A DNA stretch of 64,000 nt from Devosia lucknowensis (GTDB lineage Bacteria; Pseudomonadota; Alphaproteobacteria; Rhizobiales; Devosiaceae): positions 2,294,001 to 2,358,000 of the forward strand of contig NZ_FXWK01000001.1 in NCBI RefSeq assembly GCF_900177655.1, given 5' to 3'. Each line of letters opens with the position of its first letter. The stretch's first letter is position 1. Both the position numbers and the translations under genes were made by a program. The notes below the pieces were generated by a model, which saw only the letters and a program-made list of their open reading frames with translations, had not been told where the DNA came from and did no database searches. Shown one piece after another: positions 36,271-45,729 of this stretch.

Positions 36271-36729
36271 CTAATCGATCAACGCCGCGCTGTCCTTGTC
36301 ATAGTCCCGCATCGCGCGGTGCGGCATGCCGCCATCCTGAAATTCGGGTCCGAAGGCAACAAAGCCCAACCGCTGGTAAAAGCCGAGCTTGTCCGATTGG
36401 GCAGTCAGGTAGAAGCGGTCCTGGCCGGTTGCGCGCGCATGGTCCATGGCGGCAACGATCATCGCCTGCGCAATGCCGCGACCGCGAAATGCCTGCCGCA
36501 CGGCAACCCGCCCGATCTTTGTGTGCTCCGGCAGGCTGATCAGCCGCAGCGTCCCCACTACCTCTCCCGCGTCGATGGCGACGAAATGCGTGGCCGTAAT
36601 GTCGTAGGCGTCATGCTCCTCCTCTTCCGGCACCTTCTGCTCCCAGACGAAGACCTCGCGCCGCAGGGCAAAGGCAGCATTGGAGAGCAGGGAAAACACA
36701 GGCACGGGCAGGATGACGGGCGCGGACAT
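36271..36729 (-). CDS. GNAT family N-acetyltransferase
   Basis: The 152-residue protein contains the GNAT acetyl-CoA loop (IGRVAVRQAFRGRGIAQAMI) and the preceding VGTLRLISLPEHTK strand, and ends with a FYQRLGFVAFGPEF motif. It would acetylate a small molecule or peptide from acetyl-CoA. No substrate can be predicted. Single gene, with a terminator downstream. It is divergent from rpoH across 277 bp. Confidence 0.92.
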   Translation of the reverse strand: MSAPVILPVPVFSLLSNAAFALRREVFVWEQKVPEEEEHDAYDITATHFVAIDAGEVVGTLRLISLPEHTKIGRVAVRQAFRGRGIAQAMIVAAMDHARATGQDRFYLTAQSDKLGFYQRLGFVAFGPEFQDGGMPHRAMRDYDKDSAALID

Positions 36730-36891
36730 AGAACCACCTTATTGCAGTCGAAAGGTGCGCCAACCAAAGCGGCTTCGCGCGATTCACGTCAACGTGTTTG
36801 AACTTCCGCGCGCTTTATCGTATTATGACGATGAATGGCGATTGGGTCGGGCATACCTGTCCAATTTGTAACGATTGTTCTCCCCGATCCT

Positions 36892-36920
36892 CTTAAATTC
36901 GCCAAACTGCGACCTATATA
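36892..36920 (+). promoter_or_regulatory. Candidate promoter of rpoH
   Basis: CTTAAA (36892-36897) and TATATA (36915-36920) are separated by 17 nt, about 85 bp before the rpoH ATG. The -35 also resembles the CTTGAA of heat-shock promoters, but the overlapping match is not decisive between sigma-70 and sigma-32. Confidence 0.45.
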
Positions 36921-37006
36921 AGCTCACGTCAGCGCCTGTGCCTTCTTGGACAGGAGCTGCTCTCCGCCCGCGGATTTGCGGGGGATGCCGTAAAGGGGGT
37001 GCGTCC

Positions 37007-37873
37007 ATGGCCCAAACAAATCTTCCGGTCCTCTCGTCCGAGGGTGGCCTCAGCCGATATCTTCAGGAAATCCGCAAGTTCCCCATGCTGGAACCGGATG
37101 AAGAATACATGCTGGCCAAGCGGTACAAGGAACATGCGGACCCCGGCGCGGCGCAAAAGCTCATCACCAGCCATCTTCGCCTCGTTGCCAAGATCGCCAT
37201 GGGGTATCGCGGCTACGGCCTGCCGATCTCCGAGGTGATCTCCGAGGGCAATGTGGGCCTCATGCACGCGGTCAAGCGCTTCGAGCCCGAAAAGGGCTTC
37301 CGGCTGGCGACCTATGCGATGTGGTGGATCCGCGCCGCGATCCAGGAATACGTCCTGCGCTCGTGGAGCCTGGTCAAGATCGGCACGACTGCCGCCCAGA
37401 AGCGGCTGTTCTTCAACCTGCGCAAGGTGAAGGGCCAGATCGCCGCGCTCGACGACGGCTCGCTGCACCCCGACCAGATCAAGCAGATTGCCACCACCCT
37501 CAATGTGACCGAGGACGAAGTGGTGCAGATGAACTCCCGTCTTTCGGGCGACGCCTCCCTCAACTCGCCCATGCGGGCCGACGAGGGCTCGTCCGAATGG
37601 CAGGACTGGCTGGTCGATGAAACGCCGGATCAGGAGACCGCTCTCGGCGAGACCGAGGAATTCTCCGAGCGCATGGGCATGCTGAACAAGGCCATGGATG
37701 TGCTCAACGAGCGTGAACGCGCCATCTTCCAGGCCCGTCGTTTGCAGGACAATCCCTCGACGCTCGAGGAACTGGCCCAGCAATACGACGTCAGCCGCGA
37801 ACGCATCCGCCAGATCGAAGTGCGTGCCTTTGAAAAGGTGCAGGACGCGGTCAAGGAAGCCGCGGGCGCCTGA
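37007..37873 (+). CDS. rpoH: Heat-shock sigma factor RpoH (sigma-32)
   Basis: The 288-residue protein has region 1.2 (QEIRKFPMLEPDEEYMLAKR), the core-binding and -10 region (RLATYAMWWIRAAIQEYVLR), the RpoH box (QKRLFFNLRKVKG) and a region-4 helix-turn-helix (VSRERIRQIEVRAFEKV). It directs transcription of heat-shock genes such as ftsH, which is 2.4 kb downstream. The ATG at 37007 is used; no earlier in-frame ATG has family sequence. A terminator lies ~75 bp beyond the stop. Confidence 0.97.
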   Translation: MAQTNLPVLSSEGGLSRYLQEIRKFPMLEPDEEYMLAKRYKEHADPGAAQKLITSHLRLVAKIAMGYRGYGLPISEVISEGNVGLMHAVKRFEPEKGFRLATYAMWWIRAAIQEYVLRSWSLVKIGTTAAQKRLFFNLRKVKGQIAALDDGSLHPDQIKQIATTLNVTEDEVVQMNSRLSGDASLNSPMRADEGSSEWQDWLVDETPDQETALGETEEFSERMGMLNKAMDVLNERERAIFQARRLQDNPSTLEELAQQYDVSRERIRQIEVRAFEKVQDAVKEAAGA

Positions 37874-37948
37874 AAACAAAATCGCTCCGGTGACGATTTC
37901 GGGCGACTTCGCTGGCGGGGGCTTCAGGCTCGGCGCCGTTGAGAATTG

Positions 37949-37985
37949 AAAACGCCCCGGTGACAAGCCGGGGCGTTTTTGTTTT
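37949..37985 (+). terminator. Intrinsic terminator of rpoH
   Basis: A 10-bp stem AACGCCCCGG / CCGGGGCGTT (37951-37960 with 37968-37977, TGACAAG loop) is followed by TTTGTTTT. Confidence 0.88.
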
Positions 37986-38095
37986 GGCGGGAATGGGGCG
38001 GGAAGAGGACGGGCAACCGTTGGGCAAATACTGTCGCTATTCGGGTCGGGAGCTGCCACAGGGACAAAGATACACCATCCCCCACATTCTTCCGC

Positions 38096-38232
38096 ACACC
38101 CGGCGCGGCGGCCTACAGGCTTCGACCCGGCCCTTGGGCAAAATCGCTCGTGTGGAGCGATTTAGGTGAGAAGGCCATATGGGCTATGCCCAGATGGAGG
38201 GAACAGTAGCCGGGGGAGCCGGGTGGGGTCTT
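38096..38232. repeat. Long form of the CACCCGGCGCGGCGGC repeat
   Basis: An outer inverted repeat (ACACCCGGC... near 38096 with ...GCCGGGTGGG near 38216-38226) encloses two hairpins: AAATCGCTC-GTGTG-GAGCGATTT (38141-38163, 9-bp stem) and an imperfect one around GGGC-TAT-GCCC (38174-38197). The first ~25 bp and the last ~30 bp are shared with a shorter copy at 39866-39922. Confidence 0.6.
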
Positions 38233-38357
38233 TAGGGCCATCGCCTGATCGCTCTGTGTGGGTGCCGGCGTCGTTTTTGTCGCCTTGCTGGTCAACGCCT
38301 GGCGCGCGCCATAAGGTCTCTTTACCGGATTTTTCACAAAGGGAGGCCGTCTAGGCA

Positions 38358-38936
38358 ATGGATGAAATGAGAAGCCTACGCCAGACCCTGAGGCCAATTT
38401 GGGTGCCGTCCCTGGCGCTGGTTTCCCTGCTTGTTGCTTCGGGGTTAGGTTTCTCCGGCGCGGACCGAAACGCGGCTCCGCCGTCGCCAGATACCCTGAT
38501 CGTGGAACGCGTGCGGATTGATCGTGTCCAGCACACCAGGGAGCCCGCTGGCCCGTCTGGTCCATCACTGAGAACCGGCGTCGCTTTACCTTTGGCGCAG
38601 TCGGACGATTGGCCGGGCATTACGTTTCGATTTTCTGGAGCTGCTGCGGGCGTTTCAATCATTCCTCCGGTCGTGTTCGACCTTTATCTCACCTCGAGCC
38701 TCGCGGAGCAGGCGGAACGGCGCCGGCAGTGGCCCAATGTCTTCCCGCAACTGCAAGTTCACGGCGTCGCTCAAGACGGAAAACTGCTGGTGGACCCGCA
38801 AGCGGCATATGACCTGAGCGCGCATCAGAAGCGTCAGGGCGCGCTCTTCGGTTATGGATTCCTGGCCCTGGCTGTCGTCCCGGCTGTTTTCCTGGTGCGC
38901 AGGGCCCGAAAGGTCTTTGCCCTCCTGATGAACTGA
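38358..38936 (+). CDS. Membrane protein with N- and C-terminal helices, unknown function
   Basis: The 192-residue protein has a hydrophobic helix near residues 15-35 (WVPSLALVSLLVASGLGF), a polar middle domain (DWPGITFRFSGAAAGVSIIPP) and a second helix near the C-terminus (LFGYGFLALAVVPAVFLVRR). It starts MDEMRSLRQTLR at 38358, with weak Shine-Dalgarno sequence. I do not recognise a family. Lower GC-skewed codon usage is not obvious. It could be accessory, given that neither neighbour is part of an operon with it. Confidence 0.55.
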   Translation: MDEMRSLRQTLRPIWVPSLALVSLLVASGLGFSGADRNAAPPSPDTLIVERVRIDRVQHTREPAGPSGPSLRTGVALPLAQSDDWPGITFRFSGAAAGVSIIPPVVFDLYLTSSLAEQAERRRQWPNVFPQLQVHGVAQDGKLLVDPQAAYDLSAHQKRQGALFGYGFLALAVVPAVFLVRRARKVFALLMN

Positions 38937-39176
38937 ACCCCAAGCGCCGTGGGTCTTCGCTGGTAGATTTGAGCTTCAAGAATGCGACTGCGGCCGCGGT
39001 CCGGCATAGGCCCAAGGCGCTTTCAACCTGCTGCAGAGTTTGCCTCCGCACGAACAGGTAAGGCGAATATCAGGTTTGGCGTTGCTATCTAGGGCGGCCA
39101 TGGGGTCGTCAGGAGACGGCGTCTACGGGGTGGAATGCGGACTGTCAGCTGTTGAGCGAGATGACTAAAATAGCCG

Positions 39177-39731
39177 TCACGCCACAATTTCTAGCCAAGG
39201 CCAACGTTCCTGATAACTCATCGCCTTCTGAATAAAGAGGTCAGGCTTAGGATTTCTTGGGTTCATCCGCAGCAAGCCAGAGGTCAGATCGTTCAAGCCA
39301 TCGGCCGCATATACTTCTGAGGTCTGAACATCAATTCCGACACATGTGCCGGAGATCAGATAAAGATCGATGCCTGATCGCGTCGAACGCAGTTGCGGAT
39401 AATCGCCCCCAAATCGCTGGCCATACCAAAGATGGACCCGCGCTTGGTTACGAACTTCTACGCTAATTGGCAGGTCGGCCAATGCTTCTGCGACATGCTG
39501 GATAACTCGGTCCTCAGCCTCCCAAGACAAATCTGTGTCGTCGAAATAGAAGACGTCGTAATCCTTGATTCCCCACTCTGGCGATCGACCAGACATCTGG
39601 TTCCATATCGTTTGAAACAAGCATCCCGCGGTGAGATGACATTGTCCCAACCCGATCTTTGCGAGGCGAGGAAGCAACTCCTTGTTGAAGGGATTGTTCA
39701 GTACGCTGGCGTGGAAGTCCTGCTCATTCAT
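39177..39731 (-). CDS. Nucleotidyltransferase family protein (COG3575-like)
   Basis: The 184-residue protein contains the metal-binding motif of nucleotidyltransferase-fold enzymes (KDYDVFYFDDTDLSWEAE, three acidic residues) and the helix TAGCLFQTIWNQMSG. It ends EVYAADGLNDLTSGLLRMN. Family members are uncharacterised. It lies alone in a region of long untranslated spacers (38937-39176 and 39732-40280) and its GC content is lower than that of its neighbours, which hints at acquisition, though weakly. Confidence 0.85.
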   Translation of the reverse strand: MNEQDFHASVLNNPFNKELLPRLAKIGLGQCHLTAGCLFQTIWNQMSGRSPEWGIKDYDVFYFDDTDLSWEAEDRVIQHVAEALADLPISVEVRNQARVHLWYGQRFGGDYPQLRSTRSGIDLYLISGTCVGIDVQTSEVYAADGLNDLTSGLLRMNPRNPKPDLFIQKAMSYQERWPWLEIVA

Positions 39732-40280
39732 GCCTTGACTTGATCATGGGCGGCTGGTTTCAGCAACTGAATGTGGCTCACCAAATGGCTGAAATGGGGT
39801 CGATTTCTGCCATCGCGGCGTAAAGATATCCCCGCGCCCCGAACCTGCGGCATACTCCTGCCCATCACCCGGCGCGGCGGCCTGCAGGCGAACAGTGGTC
39901 GGGTGAGCCGGGTGGGGGTTTTGCCTCTCTCACAGGTTCCAGTCCGGCCGCGACGGGACGAGCGATCCCCCGCCGCCGGACAGTTCCAAAAACCGGCGCC
40001 CCGAGGCGGTTCGCGTCTCGTATTTTTACCATTCTGGGGCGCTGTCCGCCTCGGGGTCCGTCACTAGCAGTCCAACCGCAGGCCGACAGCCGACCGGACG
40101 ATGCCGCTTGCCCGATGCATCCTTTCGCCGGCCACTGCGTATTAACCCCGTCGCGACAATATGACTGGACGACGGGCCCGGAAACGCAGAGGGCTTGCCC
40201 TTGTAACGCCCCAATGGGGGACTTACATTCGCCCAAATACTGGCGCGCATTTCGCGCCGGCCTCTCCGGGACAGGATTTG
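39732..40280. other. Upstream region of ftsH: repeat and probable promoter
   Basis: The 549 bp contain a short copy of the repeat described at 38096 (39866-39922). No convincing gene is present; the short frames translate the repeat. The ftsH promoter must lie in the last ~150 bp, but I could not assign boxes. Confidence 0.5.
39866..39922. repeat. Short form of the CACCCGGCGCGGCGGC repeat
   Basis: This 57-bp copy has the same ends as the 137-bp element at 38096 (CACCCGGCGCGGCGGCCTGC... and ...GAGCCGGGTGGGGG) but lacks its internal hairpins. Confidence 0.55.
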
Positions 40281-42212
40281 ATGAACGGAAATTTCCGCAA
40301 CTTCGCCATCTGGCTGGTCATTCTCTTCATGCTGATGGGCCTGTTCCAGGTCTTCCAGTCGTCTACGCGCACCATGTCCGTAGCCGAAAAGAGCTACAGC
40401 CAGTTCGTTTCCGACATCGATGCGGGCCGGGTGACGACCGTCACCATCACCGATAACGTGGTGTCCGGACAGTTGCAGGACGGGACGCGCTTTGAGACCA
40501 TCATCCCCGATGGCGCCGATGTCATCACCAAGCTCGAAAACCGCGACGTCAACATCACCGCGCGCGCGCCGGACACCAGCCCGTTCTGGTCGATCCTGCT
40601 CTCGAGCTGGCTCCCCTTCCTCGTCATTATCGGCGTGTGGTTCTTCTTTATACGCCAGATGCAGGGCGGCGGCCGTGGCGGCGCCATGGGCTTTGGCAAG
40701 TCGCGCGCCAAGCTGCTGACGGAAACGCAGGGCAAGGTGACCTTCGAAGACGTCGCCGGCGTCGACGAAGCCAAGCAGGATCTGGAGGAAATCGTCGAAT
40801 TCCTGCGCGATCCGGGCAAGTTCCAGCGCCTGGGCGGTCGTATCCCGCGCGGTGTGCTGCTGGTCGGCCCTCCGGGTACCGGTAAGACGCTGCTGGCCCG
40901 CTCGGTGGCCGGCGAAGCCAACGTGCCGTTCTTCACCATTTCGGGTTCCGACTTCGTTGAAATGTTCGTCGGTGTGGGTGCTTCGCGCGTCCGCGACATG
41001 TTCGAACAAGCCAAGAAGAATGCGCCCTGCATTATCTTCATCGACGAAATTGACGCCGTCGGTCGCCAGCGCGGTGCCGGTCTCGGCGGTGGTAATGACG
41101 AACGCGAACAGACCCTCAACCAGCTCCTCGTCGAGATGGACGGCTTTGAAGCCAATGAAGGCATTATCCTGATCGCGGCGACCAATCGTCCCGACGTTCT
41201 CGATCCCGCCCTGCTGCGTCCCGGCCGTTTCGACCGCCAGGTCGTCGTGCCGAACCCGGATGTTTCGGGCCGCGAAAAGGTACTCAAGGTCCACGTCCGC
41301 AAGGTGCCGCTGGCGCCCGACGTCGATCTCAAGGTTCTGGCGCGCGGTACGCCCGGCTTCTCCGGCGCGGATCTCATGAACCTCGTCAACGAGGCGGCTC
41401 TGATGGCGGCGCGCAAGAACAAGCGCTTCGTCACCCATCAGGAATTCGAAGACGCCAAGGACAAGATCATGATGGGCGCCGAGCGCCGCACCATGGCCAT
41501 GACCGATGACGAAAAGAAGCTGACCGCCTATCACGAAGCTGGCCACGCCATCATCGCGCTCAAGGTTGCCGGCATCGACCCGATCCACAAGGCCACCATC
41601 ATCCCGCGCGGCCGCGCGCTGGGCATGGTGATGACCCTGCCCGAAACCGACACCTATTCGTTCAGCCGTGAAAAGGCGCTTGCCCGCCTGACCATGCTGT
41701 TCGGTGGGCGCGAAGCCGAGATCATCAAGTTCGGCCCGGAAAAGGTGACCTCGGGTGCTTCGGGCGATATCCAGATGGCCACCTCGCTGGCCCGCTCGAT
41801 GGTGATGGAATGGGGCATGAGCGAAAAGCTCGGCCGCGTCCGCTACAAATCGAACGACCAGGAAGTCTTCCTCGGCCATTCGGTGACCCAGAGCCAGCAT
41901 ATGTCAGACGACACGGCACGGATCATCGACCAGGAAGTGCGCAAGCTGATCGAGGATGGCGAAGCGTCGGCCCGCCATATCCTGACCACCTACCACGACC
42001 AGTGGGAAGCCATCGCCCAGGCGCTGCTCGAATTCGAGACCCTAACGGGCGACGAACTCCGTGCTCTCATGGATGGCAAGCAGCCGATGCGCCCCGATGA
42101 CAGTGGTCCGGCCGCTCCCAAGGCCACGGGCGTCCCCTCGGCCGGCAAGACGGGCAAGAAGCGCCCCGACAGCCCGCCCGAGGCCGGCATGGAGCCCCAG
42201 CCCGAAAGCTGA
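40281..42212 (+). CDS. ftsH: ATP-dependent membrane zinc metalloprotease FtsH
   Basis: The 643-residue protein has two N-terminal transmembrane helices ([16 protein letters not shown] and [15 protein letters not shown]), a periplasmic loop, an AAA+ module with Walker A GPPGTGKT and SRH-type arginines, and a zinc protease domain with HEAGH. It degrades unstable membrane and cytoplasmic proteins, including sigma-32 in E. coli. The ATG at 40281 is preceded by ACAGGA. glmM follows, the order usual in alphaproteobacteria; tilS is not upstream here. Confidence 0.98.
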   Translation: MNGNFRNFAIWLVILFMLMGLFQVFQSSTRTMSVAEKSYSQFVSDIDAGRVTTVTITDNVVSGQLQDGTRFETIIPDGADVITKLENRDVNITARAPDTSPFWSILLSSWLPFLVIIGVWFFFIRQMQGGGRGGAMGFGKSRAKLLTETQGKVTFEDVAGVDEAKQDLEEIVEFLRDPGKFQRLGGRIPRGVLLVGPPGTGKTLLARSVAGEANVPFFTISGSDFVEMFVGVGASRVRDMFEQAKKNAPCIIFIDEIDAVGRQRGAGLGGGNDEREQTLNQLLVEMDGFEANEGIILIAATNRPDVLDPALLRPGRFDRQVVVPNPDVSGREKVLKVHVRKVPLAPDVDLKVLARGTPGFSGADLMNLVNEAALMAARKNKRFVTHQEFEDAKDKIMMGAERRTMAMTDDEKKLTAYHEAGHAIIALKVAGIDPIHKATIIPRGRALGMVMTLPETDTYSFSREKALARLTMLFGGREAEIIKFGPEKVTSGASGDIQMATSLARSMVMEWGMSEKLGRVRYKSNDQEVFLGHSVTQSQHMSDDTARIIDQEVRKLIEDGEASARHILTTYHDQWEAIAQALLEFETLTGDELRALMDGKQPMRPDDSGPAAPKATGVPSAGKTGKKRPDSPPEAGMEPQPES

Positions 42213-42231
42213 GGATCAGGCATACACCATC

Positions 42232-42258
42232 AAAGGGTCGCCTCCGGCGGCCCTTTCG
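42232..42258 (+). terminator. Hairpin between ftsH and glmM
   Basis: AAAGGGTCGCC pairs with GGCGGCCCTTT (42232-42242 with 42246-42256; one T-G pair, TCC loop) followed by CGCTTTG. The T-run is weak, so it may attenuate rather than stop transcription into glmM. Confidence 0.55.
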
Positions 42259-42332
42259 CTTTGTTTGCCACTCCGCTATTGCAGCGCGAAGTGGTATCAT
42301 TCTTACAAGACCAGTGAATCGGGGAGCAGGCT

Positions 42333-43676
42333 ATGGCCCGCAAATATTTCGGCACCGACGGCATTCGCGGCCTTGCCAATGGTGACAAGCTGACCCCGGA
42401 ACTGGCGCTGAAGGTGGGCATGGCCGCCGGCGCGAAATTCGTGCGCGGCGACCACCGCAATCGCGTGGTGATCGGCAAGGACACCCGCCGCTCCGGCTAT
42501 ATGATCGAGAGCGCGCTGGGCGCCGGTTTCACCGCCGTGGGCATGGATGTCTACTTCCTGGGGCCGATGCCGACCCCTGCCGTCGCCATGCTGACGCGCT
42601 CGCTGCGCGCCGATCTCGGCGTGATGATTTCGGCCTCGCACAATCCCTTTGATGACAACGGTATCAAGCTGTTCCGCCCCGATGGCTACAAGCTCAGCGA
42701 CGAACTCGAACTCGAGATCGAGGCACTGATCGACAGCGACATGACGCGCCACCTCGCCAAGGGACGCGATATCGGCCGCGCCCATCGCGATGAAGAAGCG
42801 CGCACCCGCTACATAGAATACGCTAAGCGCACCCTGCCCCGCGGCGTCGACCTGTCGGGACTGCGCGTCGTCCTCGATTGCGCCAACGGCGCCGCCTACA
42901 AGGTGGCCCCGATTGCCCTCTGGGAGCTTGGCGCAGAGGTGTTCACCATCGGCGCCGAGCCCGATGGCTTCAACATCAATCACAAGGTCGGCTCGACAGC
43001 ACCCGAAGCTGTTGCTGCCAAGGTCAAGGAAGTGCGTGCCGACATCGGGATCGCGCTCGATGGCGATGCCGATCGCGTCATCATCGTCGACGAGAAGGGT
43101 CACGTGGTCGACGGCGACCAGTTCATGGCCGTGATCGCCGAAAGCTGGATGCAGCGCGAGATGCTGCTCGGCGGCGGCATCGTCGCCACCATCATGAGCA
43201 ATCTGGGCCTCGAACGGCATCTGTCCAAGCTCGGCCTCACGCTCGAGCGGACGCAGGTGGGCGATCGCTACGTGCTCGAAGCCATGCGCGCCAAGGGGTT
43301 CAACGTCGGTGGCGAACAATCGGGCCACATCATCCTGTCCGATTTCACCACCACGGGCGACGGTCTCGTGGCCGCTCTGCAGCTGCTTGCCGTCCTCAAG
43401 CAGATGGAGCGCCCGGTCTCGGACATCTGCCGCCGCTTCGAAAAGGTGCCGCAGCTGCTGCGCAGCGTAAAATTCAAGTCCGGCAAGCCGCTCGAGCACA
43501 AGCAGGTGATCCAGGCCATTGCCGATGGTCAGGCCATGCTGGGCAGCGGCGGGCGCCTCGTGGTGCGCGCCTCGGGCACCGAGCCGGTCATCCGCGTCAT
43601 GGGCGAGGCCGATGATGCCGGACTGGTGGAAACGGTCGTCGGTCAGGTCGAGGCTGCAATCAAGCAGGTTGCCTGA
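42333..43676 (+). CDS. glmM: Phosphoglucosamine mutase GlmM
   Basis: The 447-residue protein interconverts glucosamine-6-phosphate and glucosamine-1-phosphate for peptidoglycan and lipid A. It begins with [13 protein letters not shown], has the phosphoserine motif [16 protein letters not shown], the metal loop LDGDADRV and the sugar-binding GGEQSGHI, and ends in a phosphate-binding loop ([13 protein letters not shown]). Start, length and context after ftsH are all typical. Confidence 0.98.
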   Translation: MARKYFGTDGIRGLANGDKLTPELALKVGMAAGAKFVRGDHRNRVVIGKDTRRSGYMIESALGAGFTAVGMDVYFLGPMPTPAVAMLTRSLRADLGVMISASHNPFDDNGIKLFRPDGYKLSDELELEIEALIDSDMTRHLAKGRDIGRAHRDEEARTRYIEYAKRTLPRGVDLSGLRVVLDCANGAAYKVAPIALWELGAEVFTIGAEPDGFNINHKVGSTAPEAVAAKVKEVRADIGIALDGDADRVIIVDEKGHVVDGDQFMAVIAESWMQREMLLGGGIVATIMSNLGLERHLSKLGLTLERTQVGDRYVLEAMRAKGFNVGGEQSGHIILSDFTTTGDGLVAALQLLAVLKQMERPVSDICRRFEKVPQLLRSVKFKSGKPLEHKQVIQAIADGQAMLGSGGRLVVRASGTEPVIRVMGEADDAGLVETVVGQVEAAIKQVA

Positions 43677-43703
43677 GCCAAACTCATTGACGAAGACTTA
43701 ATT

Positions 43704-43738
43704 GAAATGGCTTGCAGTAATACTCTGTAAGCCATTTC
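43704..43738. other. 14-bp hairpin after glmM
   Basis: GAAATGGCTTGCAG (43704-43717) pairs with CTGTAAGCCATTTC (43725-43738) with one G-T pair and a 7-nt loop. It is not followed by a T-run on the plus strand. It may protect the glmM mRNA 3' end or act in the following promoter region. Confidence 0.5.
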
Positions 43739-43770
43739 TCTTACGTACCAGTTAGGGTTAAGTTTTTAGG

Positions 43771-43785
43771 TTAAGTACGCTTTAA
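43771..43785 (+). promoter_or_regulatory. Perfect CtrA box upstream of the outer-membrane protein gene
   Basis: TTAA-GTACGCT-TTAA matches the CtrA consensus TTAA-N7-TTAA exactly, 62-76 bp before the start codon. Two further TTAAG runs lie just upstream (near 43757 and 43770). The position fits CtrA occupying a -35 region. Confidence 0.65.
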
Positions 43786-43846
43786 GAAGTTTGACGGATA
43801 TTGGTCGCAATCGACTTGGTGTCGTGGCAACCAAAGGAAGTTCTTC

Positions 43847-44584
43847 ATGCGTACGCTTTATGCAGCGGTGCTGATGGCAGGAGCCGCAGTCATTGCCGCA
43901 CCGGCTCTCGCCGCCGACATGCCCTATTATCCACCCGTCATCGAAATTCCTGACGTCGACTATGGCTATTCCGGCTCGTTCTACCTGCGCGGCAGCGCCG
44001 GGCTGAACCTGATGTGGGCGCCCCACGTCAATCACCCGTCGGTCGTCAATGGCTCGGGCATTTTCGCCATCAACCAGTTCGGCTACGGCTACTCCATCGG
44101 TGCCGGCGCCGGTTACGAACTGGGCAACGGCTTCCGCGTTGACGCGACGGTCGACTATTTCGCCAACGACAACATGCGTACGACGCTCGTTGACGCCGAT
44201 CCCCCGCTGACGAATGGCGACCATACCCTGTCGCTGCGCTCGACCGTGGTCCTTGCCAACGCCTATTATGATTTCCCGCTTACCGGCGGTGAATATGGCG
44301 CTGCCGGCGGCATGTTCGGCTATGTTGGCGCCGGTGCCGGTGTCGCCTTCAACGACGTGATCAGCCAGGGTTCGGCCGTGCCGGATACCCGCGGCTACAA
44401 CACCAGTTTCGCCGCCGCTGCCATGGTCGGCGTGGGGTATGATTTTGGTCAGGTCGTGGCCGATGTGGGCTATCGCGGCCTCTACATCAACCGCGTCCAG
44501 AACAACGCAGCCACCTACCCCTACACGATCGACAACAACTTCGTTCACGAAGTGCGCGGCACCCTGCGTTACCGCTTCAACTGA
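43847..44584 (+). CDS. Outer-membrane beta-barrel protein
   Basis: The 245-residue protein has a signal peptide (AVLMAGAAVIAAPALAADM) and a beta-barrel pattern of alternating residues with many aromatics (YSGSFYLRGSAGLNLMWAP), and a C-terminal strand ending RGTLRYRFN, with a late aromatic as in outer-membrane insertion signals. It resembles the Omp25/Omp31-type porin-like family of Hyphomicrobiales. A perfect CtrA box lies 62 bp upstream. A strong terminator follows the stop. Confidence 0.87.
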   Translation: MRTLYAAVLMAGAAVIAAPALAADMPYYPPVIEIPDVDYGYSGSFYLRGSAGLNLMWAPHVNHPSVVNGSGIFAINQFGYGYSIGAGAGYELGNGFRVDATVDYFANDNMRTTLVDADPPLTNGDHTLSLRSTVVLANAYYDFPLTGGEYGAAGGMFGYVGAGAGVAFNDVISQGSAVPDTRGYNTSFAAAAMVGVGYDFGQVVADVGYRGLYINRVQNNAATYPYTIDNNFVHEVRGTLRYRFN

Positions 44585-44626
44585 CCGGTTCGTGGCGGCG
44601 AGCCACGACCGCCATTTTCCATCCGG

Positions 44627-44657
44627 GCCGGTGTCAGAAGACACCGGCTCTTTTGTT
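44627..44657 (+). terminator. Intrinsic terminator of the outer-membrane protein gene
   Basis: A 9-bp stem GCCGGTGTC / GACACCGGC (44627-44635 with 44640-44648, AGAA loop) is followed by TCTTTTGTT, 43 bp after the stop codon. Confidence 0.85.
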
Positions 44658-44721
44658 GTGGCGCTCTGGACGCCGGCCCGTGCCCGGTGCTCAATGGAGC
44701 GGGTACCGAAGGAGGACCGGC

Positions 44722-45699
44722 ATGCATATTCTCGTCATCGGAGCAGCGGGCATGGTGGGTCGCAAACTTACCGCTGCCATCCTGGCGGGCGTACTGGCTC
44801 GGCCGGTGTCGCGCATGACCCTTGTGGACATTGTCGAGCCGGTTGCGCACGAGGCACCCTTTCCGATGACAACGCTTTCGGCGGACCTCTCCGCCCCCGG
44901 CGTCGCGCAGCAGCTGATCGCAACACGGCCCGACCTTATCTTCCATCTCGCTGCGATCGTCTCGGGCGAAGCTGAGGCCGATTTCGACAAGGGCTATGCG
45001 ATCAACCTCGACGGCACCCGGCACCTGTTCGACGCCATCAGGCACGAAAGCCTGAGCGCGCCATATTGCCCGCGTCTCGTCTTCACCTCGTCGATCGCCG
45101 TCTTCGGCACGCCGCTGCCGCCGGCCATACAGGACGACATGGCGCACACGCCCTTGACCAGCTATGGCACCCAGAAGGCAATCTGCGAGCTTCTGCTGGC
45201 CGATTATTCGCGCCGCGGGTTTTTCGACGGCATCGGCATTCGCCTCCCCACCATCGTGGTGCGACCCGGAGCACCCAACAAAGCCGCGTCCGGCTTCTTC
45301 TCGGGCATTATCCGCGAGCCACTCAACGGCATCGAGACCGTGCTGCCGGTGGACGACAGCGTCCGGCACTGGTTCGCCTCGCCGCGCTCGGCAGTGGGTT
45401 TCCTCGTCCTCGCATCCAGCATAGACACCACGCCTCTGGGGCAGCGCAGAAACCTGACGATGCCCGGGCTCTCGGCCACCATTGCCGAAGAACTGGCGGC
45501 TCTCGAACGCTTTGGCGGTACGAGGGCACTTGGGCTTGTCCGACGGGAACATGACCCGGTCATTTCGCGCATCGTGGCGGGATGGCCACAGAATTTTGAC
45601 GCGCGGCGTGCGCTTGACCTGGGTTTCCGCGCCGAAACGAATTTTGACGATATCGTCCGCGCCCATATCGAGGATGAGATGGGTGGCACTGTGCGCTAG
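44722..45699 (+). CDS. denD: NAD-dependent epimerase/dehydratase, D-erythronate dehydrogenase-like
   Basis: The 325-residue protein is an extended SDR with Rossmann motif GAAGMVGRKL, the active-site pattern FTSSIAVFG and YGTQKAICELLL (Tyr-x-x-x-Lys), and a substrate region with RPGAPNKAASGFFSG. These features are typical of DenD, which oxidises D-erythronate or related four-carbon acids. The start ATG (44722) has AAGGAGGA upstream. The usual partners (denABCK) are not nearby, so the substrate is uncertain. Confidence 0.85.
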   Translation: MHILVIGAAGMVGRKLTAAILAGVLARPVSRMTLVDIVEPVAHEAPFPMTTLSADLSAPGVAQQLIATRPDLIFHLAAIVSGEAEADFDKGYAINLDGTRHLFDAIRHESLSAPYCPRLVFTSSIAVFGTPLPPAIQDDMAHTPLTSYGTQKAICELLLADYSRRGFFDGIGIRLPTIVVRPGAPNKAASGFFSGIIREPLNGIETVLPVDDSVRHWFASPRSAVGFLVLASSIDTTPLGQRRNLTMPGLSATIAEELAALERFGGTRALGLVRREHDPVISRIVAGWPQNFDARRALDLGFRAETNFDDIVRAHIEDEMGGTVR

Positions 45700-45729
45700 G
45701 CGACACGCGAACCCACCACCGGCCAGAGT

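Larger units (their letters stand above)
37874..38357. other. rpoH downstream spacer: terminator and REP-like element
   Basis: The 484 bp contain the rpoH terminator (37949-37985), a structured repeat (38096-38232) and no coding signal. Short open frames here translate the repeat and show no homology I recognise. Confidence 0.6.

Noticed and set aside
37939..38209. Short open frames in the rpoH downstream spacer
   Set aside because: They translate the repeat element (same peptide core as at 39771-40067) and show no family.
39771..40067. 98-residue frame before ftsH
   Set aside because: It contains the same repeat-derived core and has no ribosome site.
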